From Telmatactis stephensoni (taxonomy: Eukaryota > Cnidaria > Anthozoa > Actiniaria > Isophelliidae), in the NCBI GenBank assembly GCA_029948255.1, contig JALIZF010001433.1:238060-302059 (forward strand): a stretch of 64,000 bases of DNA, in the 5' to 3' direction. Both the position numbers and the translations under genes were made by a program. A model generated the notes under the pieces. It saw only the letters and a list, made by a program, of their open reading frames with translations. It made no database searches and was not told where the DNA came from. Shown here piece by piece: positions 34,716 to 48,300 of the stretch (the stretch's first letter is position 1; each line of letters opens with the position of its first letter).

Positions 34716-36119
34716 ATCTGAATTTGACCAAAACTGTTATGCAGGGGAGATATAGGGACTGATTATTCAAGTGGAACGATTTTTTTTTTCAAAATGGGGC
34801 GATTATTTAAGGAAATACGTTATATGCTACTTTTCATTTTGTTTCTGATTGTTTCACCGTTGTTTCTCGTATATTTTCGTTTTTCATGCAATTGCGTTAC
34901 TGAATAGGCAGTATTTGGCGCCAGCGGTTAAGCACCTAAATGTAGAATAAACATGGCGGACATGACGTGAAATGCAATGTTCACGTAAACCAACTTTGCA
35001 ATATGCAAGCATAGGAGCTAAACCCTGCAGATGATGTCTAAGTGTTACTTTATACTTCTACCTACTTGAAGGGGAATGATGGAAGATAGGATGACCAGTC
35101 CCGAGGTAAAAATTCAGATCTGTTGCATACCATTCAGTGATTTCCTTCTTAGAATTAAGTCTTAGTTTAAAACAATGTATCTTTATTACTTGTGATAAGA
35201 GAGCGAAGAATTTACTGTACGTTAACTTAAAATTAACTGTCTTTTTTATCACATAAATTCGATGAGAACGTGTCAATGTAGATGGCTGCCAATGTCTGGA
35301 TCGTTTTGTTTTATAAACATATTTGCACTACAGGATACAACCATCCCCCCATACATGTACAGTATTAAGCTATGCTACTGGAAGTGTAAAATTCACAGTT
35401 TTTTGTTTAATTTGTGGTGTTTCTATAGTCTTTCATATTTTATCAACCAATACTATGTCTATGATAATATTGTTAGCAGACTTGTTGATAGTATGAAAAT
35501 TGAGTAATCAGGCATAGCTAGAAATCGTTAAAAGGTTGATCGAACTAACAACGTGACAACCCTTTAACGATTAGTTGACGGTATTTTTTGCACAATCTCA
35601 AAAAAATGAGAGTGCGTGAATTAAGTACCAAGTATGACCAGCTATAATAAATTTAGTACATACTTTGTGTGGGCCAAGCAATCGGTATGGATTGTGTTAT
35701 CTTATATATCTTGTAAATTTGTTTTGAGCAAACTGAAACTGAAATTGAAACTAAAGAGGAACATTTAGGCACCTAATTTCCCTCTTCTTTCCATCTTTTT
35801 CCTTTTCTTCTTCTTCCATGCATGTGCTTCATCGATTGAGTCAGTAAATTGGTATCATTTATATTGCAATTGTTGGCAGACTCTTTTTGTGTCATACAGT
35901 TTGTATTTCTTGCATATATGCATGCTTAATGATCCAATAACAGGTTTGATAATGCTGAAATCATTGAAAAAAGCCAATTAATATTACAGGGGCAGGAGAT
36001 AGTCCCCTAGTATATATCTTTAGAAATATTTGCTATAAAGAAAATATTACTGACTGACCCCCTCACCCTCTTCCCCACCCCTACTCCCAAGGAATTTGTA
36101 TTATGTATTGCTGGCTTTC

Positions 36120-36300
36120 ACTTGACGTCACGGCGGCCATCTTGGTTGAACTTCAACAAAAGATTGCTCATTAGTGTCTCTTGTCCGTTCCACCAACATG
36201 GCTGCCACTCTTTTATATTTTGACTCTCAAAGGAATGATTGAAAACCAGCAATAGTCCTGTCAAGTCCAGAATTTGAAATCTCAGGGTAGCTGCAGTGTA
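36120..36300 (+). promoter_or_regulatory. Probable SZT2 promoter with YY1-like site
   Basis: GGCGGCCATCTTGG at 36132-36145 is a good YY1 motif, and TGACGTCA-like sequence at 36124 precedes it. An ATG at 36195-36205 (ACCAACATGGCTGCC) opens only a short frame. The first conserved SZT2 residues start ~80 bp after this interval. Confidence 0.45.
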
Positions 36301-36379
36301 GCAGGGTGATCGTCACCTACATAATTATACTGTACTATGTACACTCTTTCATCGCTTTGAAACCAATTTGTATTTGTAA

Positions 36380-39300
36380 GGAAAATGCTGGTCAAGTGTT
36401 CCTCCTTATGGGAAAAGAGTATAGAATTTCCAGGAGTATCAGAGCACAGTGGTTCTTCCAACAGTTTAACTCTGTTCTCCCACAGCCAAAACCTCAAGAT
36501 GAATTAGTAAGTCTTTATTTAAGAATTGGTAAGTTAAGCATATGCTCTGACTGTTTGAGAACCATGTGTATTTACAGAACACACATGCAAATGACATTTA
36601 TAGAATATTACACATGCTCTGGTTCATAGTTGATTTAAAATTTATATATATATGGGCAATTCCATTGTCACAGACGTAATATTCAATACCATAAAAAATA
36701 TTAAAGTGAACATTAAAAGAGAAAGACAAAAAGCTTCATAAGTGATATTTTATGTGAATATAGGTATATACTCACCTATTATTTATGTTTTTATTTTTTA
36801 CCAATCTGGTGAATTTTTCTAACATTTTCAATGAAAAAATGTTGTGTCACGGAGGTAACTTCAAATAAACCTTTGTTACCAGGTGAAATTATTAATTTGA
36901 TAATCCCTATGAATTTTCACATCTTTTTAAATATATTCCATTTTTCCAGGTTGCATCTGTTGTCTAATACATATATAGACGATGTCAGAATAACGGGAGA
37001 GAACAACAACACCCCCCTGAAAAACTGGCACCCTGGTTATGACCAAAACCTTGTTTTCAGGAAGTGCAAAATATATTCTCTGTAATCAATACCATATTTC
37101 CATCTAAAAAACTAATTTGAAAACTAGTTGTGAATGATTTTTTTGCCAGTCTCATGTGGAATTGCCCATGTATATAAAATATTGATTAAATATATTCCAT
37201 TTTTCTAGGTTGCATCTGTTGCATGTCTAATACATACACAGACGATGTCACAATAATGGGAGAGAACATTACAGTCACATCACTCAACTTCGTCTTACAG
37301 TGGTATGCTTTGTGTTCTCACCACATTCTGACATCATCTGTGCATCTATTTATTATAAGTTATATAGAGTACAGAGCACATGGAAAATGGAATCTATTTA
37401 TATGTAATTCCCTGGGCTCTTCTTTTAGTGACCTACATGCACAAAGGGACCACAATTAAAAAACAAAAGACAAACAATAATTATAATAAAAAAACAGGAA
37501 GCCTAATAAAGAAATGAAACTCAAACAAAAAGATTGCATTTCGAATTAATGTTACAGTGTACTACAGATTGAGCTATTTGCAGAAATGTTCCATTAATAA
37601 AAAATGGATAAATGAACACATGAATAAAACAACCCAATTCATTTTATCAAGGTAGCTAAATACTGTGTATACAGTAGAATGGTTTAGTAGTCCTGGGTTT
37701 AATGCCCAGATAATTATGAGGCATCACATATGTCTTGAATTTGTATGTGGGTTTTCCTGCCCCAGTAAACATGATTGGACAATGAGTGTTGTATGCATAA
37801 TATAGTAGTGATAGTGTGTGTAAGAGTGCAGTGGAGTGCCTGGAAACTAGCTGTACTATATAGCTCAGTTGTCTTCCTCTATAAATAAAGTATTTTTTTC
37901 TCTAGTTGGCATCAAATGAAGAACTTGAAATCCTCTCTGTCAATGAGTGTTGTATGCATAGTATAGTAGTGATAGTGTGTGTAAGAGTGCAGTGGAGTGC
38001 CTGGAAACTAGCTGTATTATATAGCTCAGTTGTCTTCCTCTATAAATAAAGTATTTCTTTCTCTAGTTGGCATCAAATGAAGAACTTGAAATCCTCTCTG
38101 TCCTCTCTGAGGAATCTCACAGCACCTCATCAAGTAAATCAAAACTACGCCTTGTGCCATCAACTCATATTACGTTTATTGGTAGAAAGTATCGCTTTGT
38201 ATTTTGTTTGGATATTAGTCCATCATTAGCTATTGTGGTAAGTGACATACAAATATATTCTATTCCAGTTAATATATGAAAAATATTCTGTGATGTGTTA
38301 TGATGTAAGCTTACATGTATCAACTTTGCAAATGTTAGGACAACCATGATAAAGCTTTTTGCTCCTTTGGTTGCCAGTCATGGCTACTTTTTTATTTGCA
38401 AAGTATGCAACTTGATTAGATGTTTTCAAATCAAACAAACATTTTATATTATTATAATAATGGTTAACTGCAACTACATGTACTAGAGCAGATGTCATAT
38501 GAGTGTGAAACACTATACTGTGGCTGTATTGGTTGTAATGTTGTTGAATCAAAGAACAGATACAGAACTGTGGTGGCTGGTATCCCTTTTATTGGAAAGC
38601 ACTGTCCACTCAGCAACTCAAAGCAATGTGGGATGAGACACACTGAATACCAGAAATACCTATCATTTCATTGGTGACGTTATATGTCTATAAAAACACA
38701 CAAATCCTGCAGTAACTGTGCTGTTACCACGTAGTGATGTATACACAGTCATATGAAATCTACTCTATGTAATAATAATTACTGATAAATACTTAACACT
38801 TATTGACTGGGACTGAGGGAAACAGTATCTTTTGTGGTCCCGAGACCGGAAATGTTTCCTGAGGCGGAGCCGAGGGAAACATTGGCGGTCGAGGGACCAC
38901 AAAACATACTGCTTTCCCGAGGTCCCAGTCAATAAGTGTTTTGTTATATACCAAATGTCAAAGAACAAAATAAAAAGCAAAACGTCGCTGCCTACAGTTA
39001 AAGTTCACACAAAACTGACCTTTTTTCACATGTAGTTTTTTTTTGGAGAATTGTTGCAGCTCTTTTGGTGACATTCCTGGTTGGTTATCATCTTTTTCTT
39101 GGAATAAATGTTGTATATTGGTCTTAAAAGTTTGGCAATAAACACGAGTTTTGCCTCATGCATGTCCGAATGAATGAATTTGTAAACACGCGCTGCCAAA
39201 ACTGCGGCTTCAAAGCTCAATCAACTTCCAGTTTTGTTATTACCGGTCAATAAAACTCACTGTTGCCCACTGAGAGTTGTTGCTGGGGAAACAGCAAAAT

Positions 39301-42300
39301 TTGTTGATGTTCACGTGATGCTCTCTCGTTCAATCAGAGCACGGAAAAAGTTGACTTTGACAGTTGGTATATAGATGACTTTCAAAAATGGCGGCCTAGT
39401 ACATGAGAATGAGGCCACAAAGGCCTTGTTACCAGAAAATAAGCGTGGCGACACTTCTATTGCTATCAAAGACGATGTATTCCTTTTCCTTTTAAAATAC
39501 CTATTTTATGTGCATTTTACAGGATAATTTTTATATATTTAGAATCATTTGATGCGATGTTGATTTTGGAGGCCTTTCTGGCCTCGTTATCGTGAACAAT
39601 GAGCCCACCATTTTTGAAAGTCGTCTATATATATAACATTTATTAGTAGTGCTTGACAAGTGTAAATGAACATTGAATTGACCTTAATTTTGTACAATGT
39701 GCTGTAACTGATCAAATTTCTAATACATTATTGCAGGATATTCAGTCTGGTAGTGTTATCATTGATGAGGCTTTTCAAAAATTCAAAAACTGTTTAACAG
39801 GACTTGTTGCACCAGTATGTATCATCTAGACATAATTTGCAGTTCTTTGTAGTTTAATACGTATACAGGTATTATATCATACAATTATAATTACTATTAA
39901 TAAAAATTATGATGTCTATTGTAAATAATGTTGTCATGGTGATACGTTGATGATCGATGACAGCGTCAAATATTATTATTATTATTATAATAATTACAAA
40001 TACTGTTATTTAAGATGGTGGTGATGATGGTATTGATTGCTGATGTTGAAGTTGATGATGATGGCAATAAACATTATATCTGCATGTACAGTAGATCTGT
40101 CAGTCATAATATGTAAACATTTTATTAAGTGATTAACAAATACAGTTTATCTCATGTTATGATTTTATACAGTTTTCAGTTCCTGGTAACAAGGTTGTTC
40201 TATGTCCTGAGTTGTACATTACTGTTTTGGCATATACCTCTGTAATGAGTCCAGAAACCCCACAGGTATTAAGATAATATTAGTTAAACATTAATTTAAT
40301 AATAGCATTCAAATCATGGCCCATTGCATGAATACAATTATACATGTACAAGTGTGATCATTTAATAAATAATATACTACGTATACATGTATACTTATAA
40401 TTATTGACTAAATGGGCTTGATGGGAAAGTAATTTGCTGAAGCCATAACTTTAGACTTTAGACTTCTTTTAGACTTTTTTAATTTCACACATATAAAAAT
40501 AGAAGAAACATATTATTATAGGGATGTTATTATTGTGAAATGTATTAATGTCAATCAGACACATGCATGTGGCTGCTGATTAGAAGTAGTAAAGACTTTC
40601 AAGTCAGCAGCATGTAACAAGCACAGTGAGTTCTGTACAGAATGAATGAGAGCCAAACATTCCACTATCTGGTCTGACCTAACTCAGGCATAAGCATTTT
40701 ATCACACATTTTTATGATTGTTTTTGACCATTTTATTTCTATTTTTGGATGTGCACTGGTCCAGGTCCAGATTTTGGTTGTCCAGAACACCTTCAAAAAT
40801 CCTTATGTGCCCCAACATGTGACTATTTTCAAAGGTTTTCTTGATGGGTCATATGATAAACTACTTTCTTGCTCAATAATAATGAGGTCATATCTTTAAA
40901 AGGCAACACTTCTAACTAGAGATGGGGAAGGGGTATTTACATCATCCAGTACACGTAGTACAGTTGTGTGTATTTCTCAAACTACTTAAAACTGTTCTAG
41001 ACACTTCTGTAGCATTATGTAACTAAATAATATCTTCTTTCATTTTGTTTGACAGATACTCATTCAAGGCATTCTTGTAACAGAGGAAAATGTTGCTTCT
41101 GTTCTTGAATGTGTTTATGCAAAGCTCATCAAACTTGAAAACTCAACAGCAGAAACTGTGGCATCTACACGAAATGCATCATCAAAAACACAGACTCACA
41201 AGACAGAAAGTGATTCTGATAGCCTCCAGTCTGACCCTGTCATGCTGATGTCACCAGAAGCTGGTCCATTTGCAATGCTTCGTAGTGCAATACTTGCATT
41301 GCAACTTCTTCCAGACAATGCAAGTGCAGGTATGGATTTTGTCAAATGGGTTAGCTGTGGCCACATGCCACCCATCTGTACATTATTCTACCAATATGTA
41401 CAGTGCAAACTAAATCTTGCCCTTTTTGTACTTGACTGAATGGCTGTCTTAGAGGGTGGTTTATGTTGACAAGACCTTGATTATTTTCAGGTGCAGTAGT
41501 GATTACAGATGGTGTATTTGCTTTGCCTGATGCATCAGCAGTAGATTCCTTGCTGGCACAATTGAGAGGAAGTACAGTGTGTTGCACCTTTCTAAAAGTT
41601 GGCAGTGGATTTCATGCTCATTGCAGGTTGGAAACATAGTAACAATCTATAGCACTCACTCACTCACTCACTCACTCACTCACTCACTCACTCACTCACT
41701 CACTCACTCACTCACTCACTCACTCACTCACCCAACCAACCAACCAACCAACCACATGCCCACCAACCACCCACACACCGTAGTCTTGAACTAGAATCAT
41801 ACTAACTATAACTACATGTATACCATACTTCCATCTGCAGTATATAATTATTATAATTTATTTTGTTGGCACATTTTCTGTATCACTCTCATGTCTTTTG
41901 TCATCTTTCCTCAGCATTGGTTACATTCCTCATTGTGACTTAATGCAGTTTATTGCCATGGCAACATCTGGGGCATACCTTGCCAGTACTCCAGCTGTAA
42001 GTCCCTGTAATGTCATCTAATTTATAAACATGAATATGGCTGTTTATTGATCTTATTAAAATAATAATCAATTGATTATTTAATTGATTTAAGGTGTCAA
42101 AAGAGGCTTGCAAAGATGGATGTAAAGGTATACAGCATAATTTCACTTATTGCAAATTTTACTTTTGAAAGTTTCAATTAATATGTTAAAAGAATGGTGG
42201 ATGGGTTTTTGTTTTCAGTGTTATTGCCAAGATAAGATTTCTTGTTGTTCACATTTTATTGTTTTGATTTAATCATTAAAGTTTCTTAATTTTCCAGACT

Positions 42301-45300
42301 TGCCAGTCATGAATCTCTACCACAAGTCCCTTTTGTGTTGGAGTTTTCAAAGAGATTATGACCTAAGTAAGATAGAGTCATGGATAGGTAAGGGTGCCTA
42401 TGAAATGAATTACACATCTCACGGGCAATGAAGCTATAATAACCTTCTCCAGTGGAATCTGTCACTCCCTGTAAACTTGTTTGTTTGTTGGTTTTCTTGC
42501 TTGCTTGCTTACTTGTTTGTTTGTTTGTTATTTCTCAAATATTATAATTACTAGGAATTATTGTAATTCACTTTTATTTATTGTAATTCACTTTATCATA
42601 AAGTGCAATGATATGTCAATAAACCTATTATTATTATTATTATATTGTGGGTCCAAAGTGTAGGGTTTGTGGGAAGGAGGTGGAGTCTGTTGGCCATTTG
42701 GCAAGTGGCTGTAGTGTTTTGGCCCAGAGGCAATATAAGAAGAGACATGATTGGATGGGGTTGAGGGTGTATTGGGAGCTGTGTCGGAAGTATGGGGTGA
42801 AGTGTGCTGATGTTTGGTATAAGGAGGTTCCAGATGAGGTCAGGATTTCGGATGATGGAGAAGTAGAGATTTGGTGGGACAGGAGCATCGAGACAACACA
42901 GAAGATGGAACATAATCGTCCAGATGTTACTGTGTTGAATCGGGCGACTCGTAAGTGGACCTTTGTTGATTTCTCGGTGCCTTGGGACCGTAATGTGGTG
43001 GTGAAGGAAGAGGAGAAAATTGCCAAATATTCTCCTCTTCCAAAGGAGATATGAAAGTTGCACCGGGTGTCAACAAAGGTGGTTCCATTGGTTGTTGGCT
43101 GTCTAGGGGTCGTGTCTAGTAATCTTGAGGGGTACCTGAAAGATCTCGGTATTCCAGATGCGCTGGGTGGTATGCAGACGTCTGCGGTCATAGGGACCAC
43201 CCTCATTCTGCAGAGTGTGCTTATAGTCCGGCAGCTGGCACGACATACCATGTCATGCCGTCCATACAATGTTTTTGGCTATTTTATTATCCTATGGGGT
43301 GTAGGCTTTAAGAATCTGCTTGATGACACTTTGTCACCCTTGGGCATCGCAAGATAGTTAAGCGTTTTTGTACCCTACTTTATCGGATTTGGGCTTCCTG
43401 TGGTGAATGCCTTAATATTATTTTGAAGTACTTTATTCTTGACAAAATTTGAACTTCAGCATATGTTTGTGATATTTAGGCTGAGATGAACTGATTTGAG
43501 TCAAAATCCGCTAATTTTCGCCGTTTTGAGAGCGTTTTACGATGATACATTTGGACTCTAGTACCCAGTCCCACTCGAAACGTTACTTGCAAAGTTTCAC
43601 TTTTCTTTTGCAATTTTTGTAAATGATGCATTTCAAAAGCAAAATCAACCAGTGCATGTCGATCAGAGATAATAAATATAATGCGTCGGAGAGTAATAGG
43701 AGATAAATACTGTAATACAGTAAATAATATATCTTGACAGTTCCTTGAATAATGTGTATTTTTGTTGTTGTTGTTGTTGAAAATCCTATTTAAAATTGTT
43801 CTGATGTAGGACAATCCCAATGGTATAGCAGTCAGTCCAGTCTTTCAGATCTTAATCTTCAATACTTTCCATTACTGTTTTGGTGAGGTCATTTAAGCAT
43901 TCAATTGCTGCATTGCAATTGCAAAACAAAGTACAGGGTAATTTTGATCGGTTACAGCTGCACCTCATAGTCCTGCAAGGGTTGTCGCCATTGCAGTTGC
44001 ACTTGATCAATTTCAGAATACTTTCTGGAGCCAATTTAATACCATCTGGTACAGTTGTGGGGAGCAATGTCTTTGAGGATTCGTCTCTGACATAACCGTA
44101 TTCTTGAGGATCGAGAGAAGGTGGATCAAGTGAGGTTGCAGATTTCCAAACAGCTGTTTGTAAATGGGCTCGCTTTACATTTTCAACAAAGGCTTCTGTT
44201 GATGGAGGGAGTGTTTGAATTTTTGGAGCTGTAGCAGCACCGTTTCCAAATTTTGTGGCCCACAATTTGTACCTGATGGCGGACATCGTCGTCTCGTTGA
44301 CCTTGCTACTGTAGCAGGCACCAATGAATTTTGTTGACTGGTCAATGACATCTTTCAGTTGAGAACCAGGGCAACCGACCAGCGACAAAGAGTTAGGAAA
44401 AGCCGTAAGATTCTTCAATACAGTTCCTTTTCCAACTCCAAAATAACTTGCAACGGTATCGCAACCTGATAGAGCATGTGCGGCGGGTAAGCAAGGGATG
44501 ATTGGTTCGTGAACTTGGACAGTTGCTTTGATATCAATGACTGATCTTTGTTGAATTGGAGAGCTCATAAACAATGGACATGTGAGACTTTCCTGTCGAT
44601 AATGATAAAGGAGTAGAACGAAAACATCTGTATCATCTGCAACAACCACGACGGTATCAGATTTCTCTCTCGCACACATGATAGCTTGCTGCACAATGAT
44701 ATTATCGGCTTCTTCGTGAGAGGTTGCAATATCTTGCCTTTCTATGACAACTCCCTTGTGGATCTCAGTTGGAATATCACCACTACCAGTAATCACTAAC
44801 TTGTATCTTGATGTATGCTTAGAATGGAATGATGCATCATTGATTATGCTATTACAAATGATGGACATCAGCTGTTGCTTATTGGCTGTTACTGTGAGGA
44901 TAGCTTTCTGTGATGGAAGAGGCATGTTCTCTGTCAACTGATACGACCTACTAGCTTCGCATTCTCTAGCTTGTCTGGTTACGCTCTTTGTACTGTATTG
45001 CCGGTATCTGTCAAAAACTAGGTAGACATCACTATCCAGTAGCTTTCTCTCTAGGTACTTTTTGAAGTTCTCAACAAAATCTGTAATGATACCTCTAGCT
45101 GGCCAATGGATCACCCATAGTACAGCAGAGCCATCGAGTACGGTTGCTGCAACAGACGCAGAGGCAACACATCTTGATGATGATTCCCTTGAAAGACGAT
45201 TCTTGAGGTCTGATTTTGCTTTACATATTCTCATCATACCAGAATCATGGAACATTGAAGTTGGAACAGGAGCTAATTCATGGCTTAATACACTCTTGAT

Positions 45301-48300
45301 ATCAATATCTCTTGAGCTTGCTTGGATGCCTATCACTCTACTGTAAATCACGGAGGTGTCATATACTTTTTTGGTACCAATCTTGATGTGCTTCTGGCTG
45401 GCTGTAATGGTTGTGACTTGTTTGGAAATTGTGTCATGAAACATTTTTGGCCAACCTTTTTCGTATTCTTCCATTTGCTTTTTGCCAATGGTCACTGCTT
45501 TGTGGACATTTACTTTATCGTCTGCCATCTGACCAGTCACAATGTTTACAATAGAGGGTGGATGTGATGAAGGATCCAGTGGGTCAATGCACAACTCAAT
45601 TTTCTTGTGAATACTTTCTCTGTCAGCCCCATCTGAATGTATTCGGGACTTCGTTTCTTCCTTGTGATTTACTTGATTTGTATCTTGCTCATTACAAACT
45701 AGATTTGCTGTATCTTGTTCCAGCCGACAACAGATATGAAGACCAAGGGCCCATGTCTTCAGCGTTTCTGGCTTTAAGGTAATCCCAATAATGCCACCAG
45801 GGCCATGGCCATAGCGCATGAAAGTTGTCTCAATATACATGTCGCTCCAAATGCCATTCCATACCCCTGGAACATGACGCATTACATGCTCTCCCTTCAT
45901 AAACATCGCCAGCTCTTCTCCTTGCAAAGACTCCATTGAGCGAAGATAATAGAGACCATATCGCGCATAGTTGACATGGCCCGAAGCAAAAAAGTATGGT
46001 AGCATTTTCTTTACAGCAACAAGATGCAGTGGCCAATCACCTTCCCTCTCAGCTCTCACATAAAGCATCATAATGAACACAGGCCTTATAAAACACTCCA
46101 CCCACAGCTTTGATGTTTTACTTTTGCTTGCTGCATCGTCAAGGTGTGATAAAAGATCCTCCATGTTTTTAACATCAGCATGATTAATGGCATTTTTCAG
46201 CAGCTCCTCAACAACGAACCTCATTGCTCTAACATTTTGTGGGAATTTCTTGCCTGACAGCATTTTCGTAACTCCAGCAAACGTGCTTGACAAAATTTCA
46301 GTGAGGCCAGATCCTTCCATGAGTGATCCAATTGCACCAACAAAACTCATTAACATATGCATTCCTCCGAGACGTAAGATAACATCGGAGAGTTCATTTG
46401 GATAGACCCATTTTACATCAACAGCTACCTTATACAGTTGTTGATCACTCGTAAAAACCACCTTTTTCTGACCTCGTTCATTGGTTAATCGCTTGGCCTC
46501 ATGAAGGGCTGTCATCATTGTATCTGGATCAGACGGTGGCATGTCAATTAATGGCAGGTATACGGCTTGCGTTTTTGGTTTCAAAGTCTGCCCCTCTTCT
46601 CTTGTGACCATCGTATTAAACCCATTGAATTCAGGACAATTACTATTCTTGCTTATTTCACTCAAGAACACAAAATCCAGTTCCTTGGCTCTTCGTTCTG
46701 CGATAATACAGCTACAAAGAACTTTGAGTGATAGCACGCACTTCTTTGAACAATCATCTGGCATTGCTACTTTCTTTGGTCCTTGGTAGCGCTGTATTGG
46801 AATATCAAAATCGATTGGTGTAGACATGTCTTCCTTTGAGATTCTAGGGATTATTTCCGAGGTGTCTTCATTATCATCGGTGGCACTCTTTGGCTGCGCT
46901 ATGAGCATCGCCAGCGAATGTGTTGTCATCTTCCCATTTTGGGATGATATGTCTGCATCAAAATTATCTGCAACAGCTTGTATAAGTCCAAGGTCTCCTT
47001 GATGTATTCCACTAAGTTGGATGTCTTTGGTTGCTGCAAGCGCTGCGGATTTCTTGAAACGCAGTATTTCATCATAGGAACAAGTCACTCTAAACTGATA
47101 CATCTGACTTATCAGTGATTTTGAGTCCCTGATTAAATTTCCAAGGGCTATCTGCAGATTTGTGGGATGATTGGAAAGGATGCTGGTGATTATGTTGCCT
47201 ATCAGAAGCGCAGGTAGTGTGTAATTCAGATTTGATGATAGGTTTGCTAGAAGATCCATCAGGGTTGCACTTACAGAATTGGATATATTTTCCTTGGTGA
47301 TTCTGATATCATATCGAGATTTATCCACAGCAATCTGCTTAACTTCAGTGCGAATAGTGTTAGCGATCTTATCAATCAGAATGTCACGTTCGTCTTCCTC
47401 TTTGTCATTAACTAGATTAAGCACCTTTGAAGCACTTTTCCTGAATACGACTAGACTAGCCAATCCATTGGAAGAAAGGACAGCAACCTCCTCTCCGAAG
47501 TGATCTTTAATTTTTGGAATTAAGGATCTTCGTGGTAATGCTTTTCCCCCATACTGTTGATATAGGTGAAATATCTCTACAGAATTCCAGATTCGTGAAA
47601 TATCTTTTGACATCTCAGTAATTACACAATCTAATGCTGGATCTTCACTCTCACTTTCTCCCAGCAGACCAGTGTTTACAGCAGCAGCAACAGACCTTGG
47701 TGACATGAAGCACGTCATGCAGTCAACGTGGTACCTTCCATCTGCTGCATGCAAGTCACTTATCGCACCTTCGACACGACTTCTCACTCGATGTGCCATA
47801 TCATCATTTCGTTCTGTGCAAATATCTAGAATTGACTGCTTGAACGTCTTCTGTCCAGGTCTTAGAGCAGTTCTACACAATACTGCCCTCCTCCAACGAT
47901 CTGGATGTTTCTTGTCTCTTTCCACTTGACAGACCTCTCCACAAAAAATACAGTGCTCTTTAAATCGAAAGCTAGGTAGCTCAGAACGACGTTGTCTCTT
48001 TTTAGGCTTAGAAGCTGTTCCAGTAGGCAGATTTTCCCGCTTCTTTGTTCGCTGTAAATGTTGAGCGGAGGTGTACGTAGATACACAACTTCTGTGACAT
48101 TTTAGTGTTAATTCAGAATTGGCTTTCAGATATTTCTCGAGTTCTATATGAACTTCATCCTGATATTCCTTGCTGTACTTTATTATTGTACTGATACGAG
48201 ACGGGCCCACCTCTTTAAGCTCTCCCTCATCACAATTGAATTTCCACTCAAAGAAGCACTTGTTCTCCATTGGTAAGGAGTCTTGTACACTAAAAAAATA

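Noticed and set aside
36195..36250. ATGGCTGCC at ~36199 as the SZT2 start
   Set aside because: The frame closes after 14 codons and no donor in it joins the conserved sequence, so I leave the SZT2 start open.
37900..37940. Additional SZT2 exon
   Set aside because: It is the truncated copy of exon 2 in a 161-bp tandem duplication and runs into a stop.
41579..41794. Small protein rich in SLTH repeats
   Set aside because: Translation of the (ACTC)n microsatellite in an SZT2 intron.
42640..43269. 155- and 209-aa minus-strand proteins
   Set aside because: Antisense shadows of the retrotransposon endonuclease/knuckle frame.
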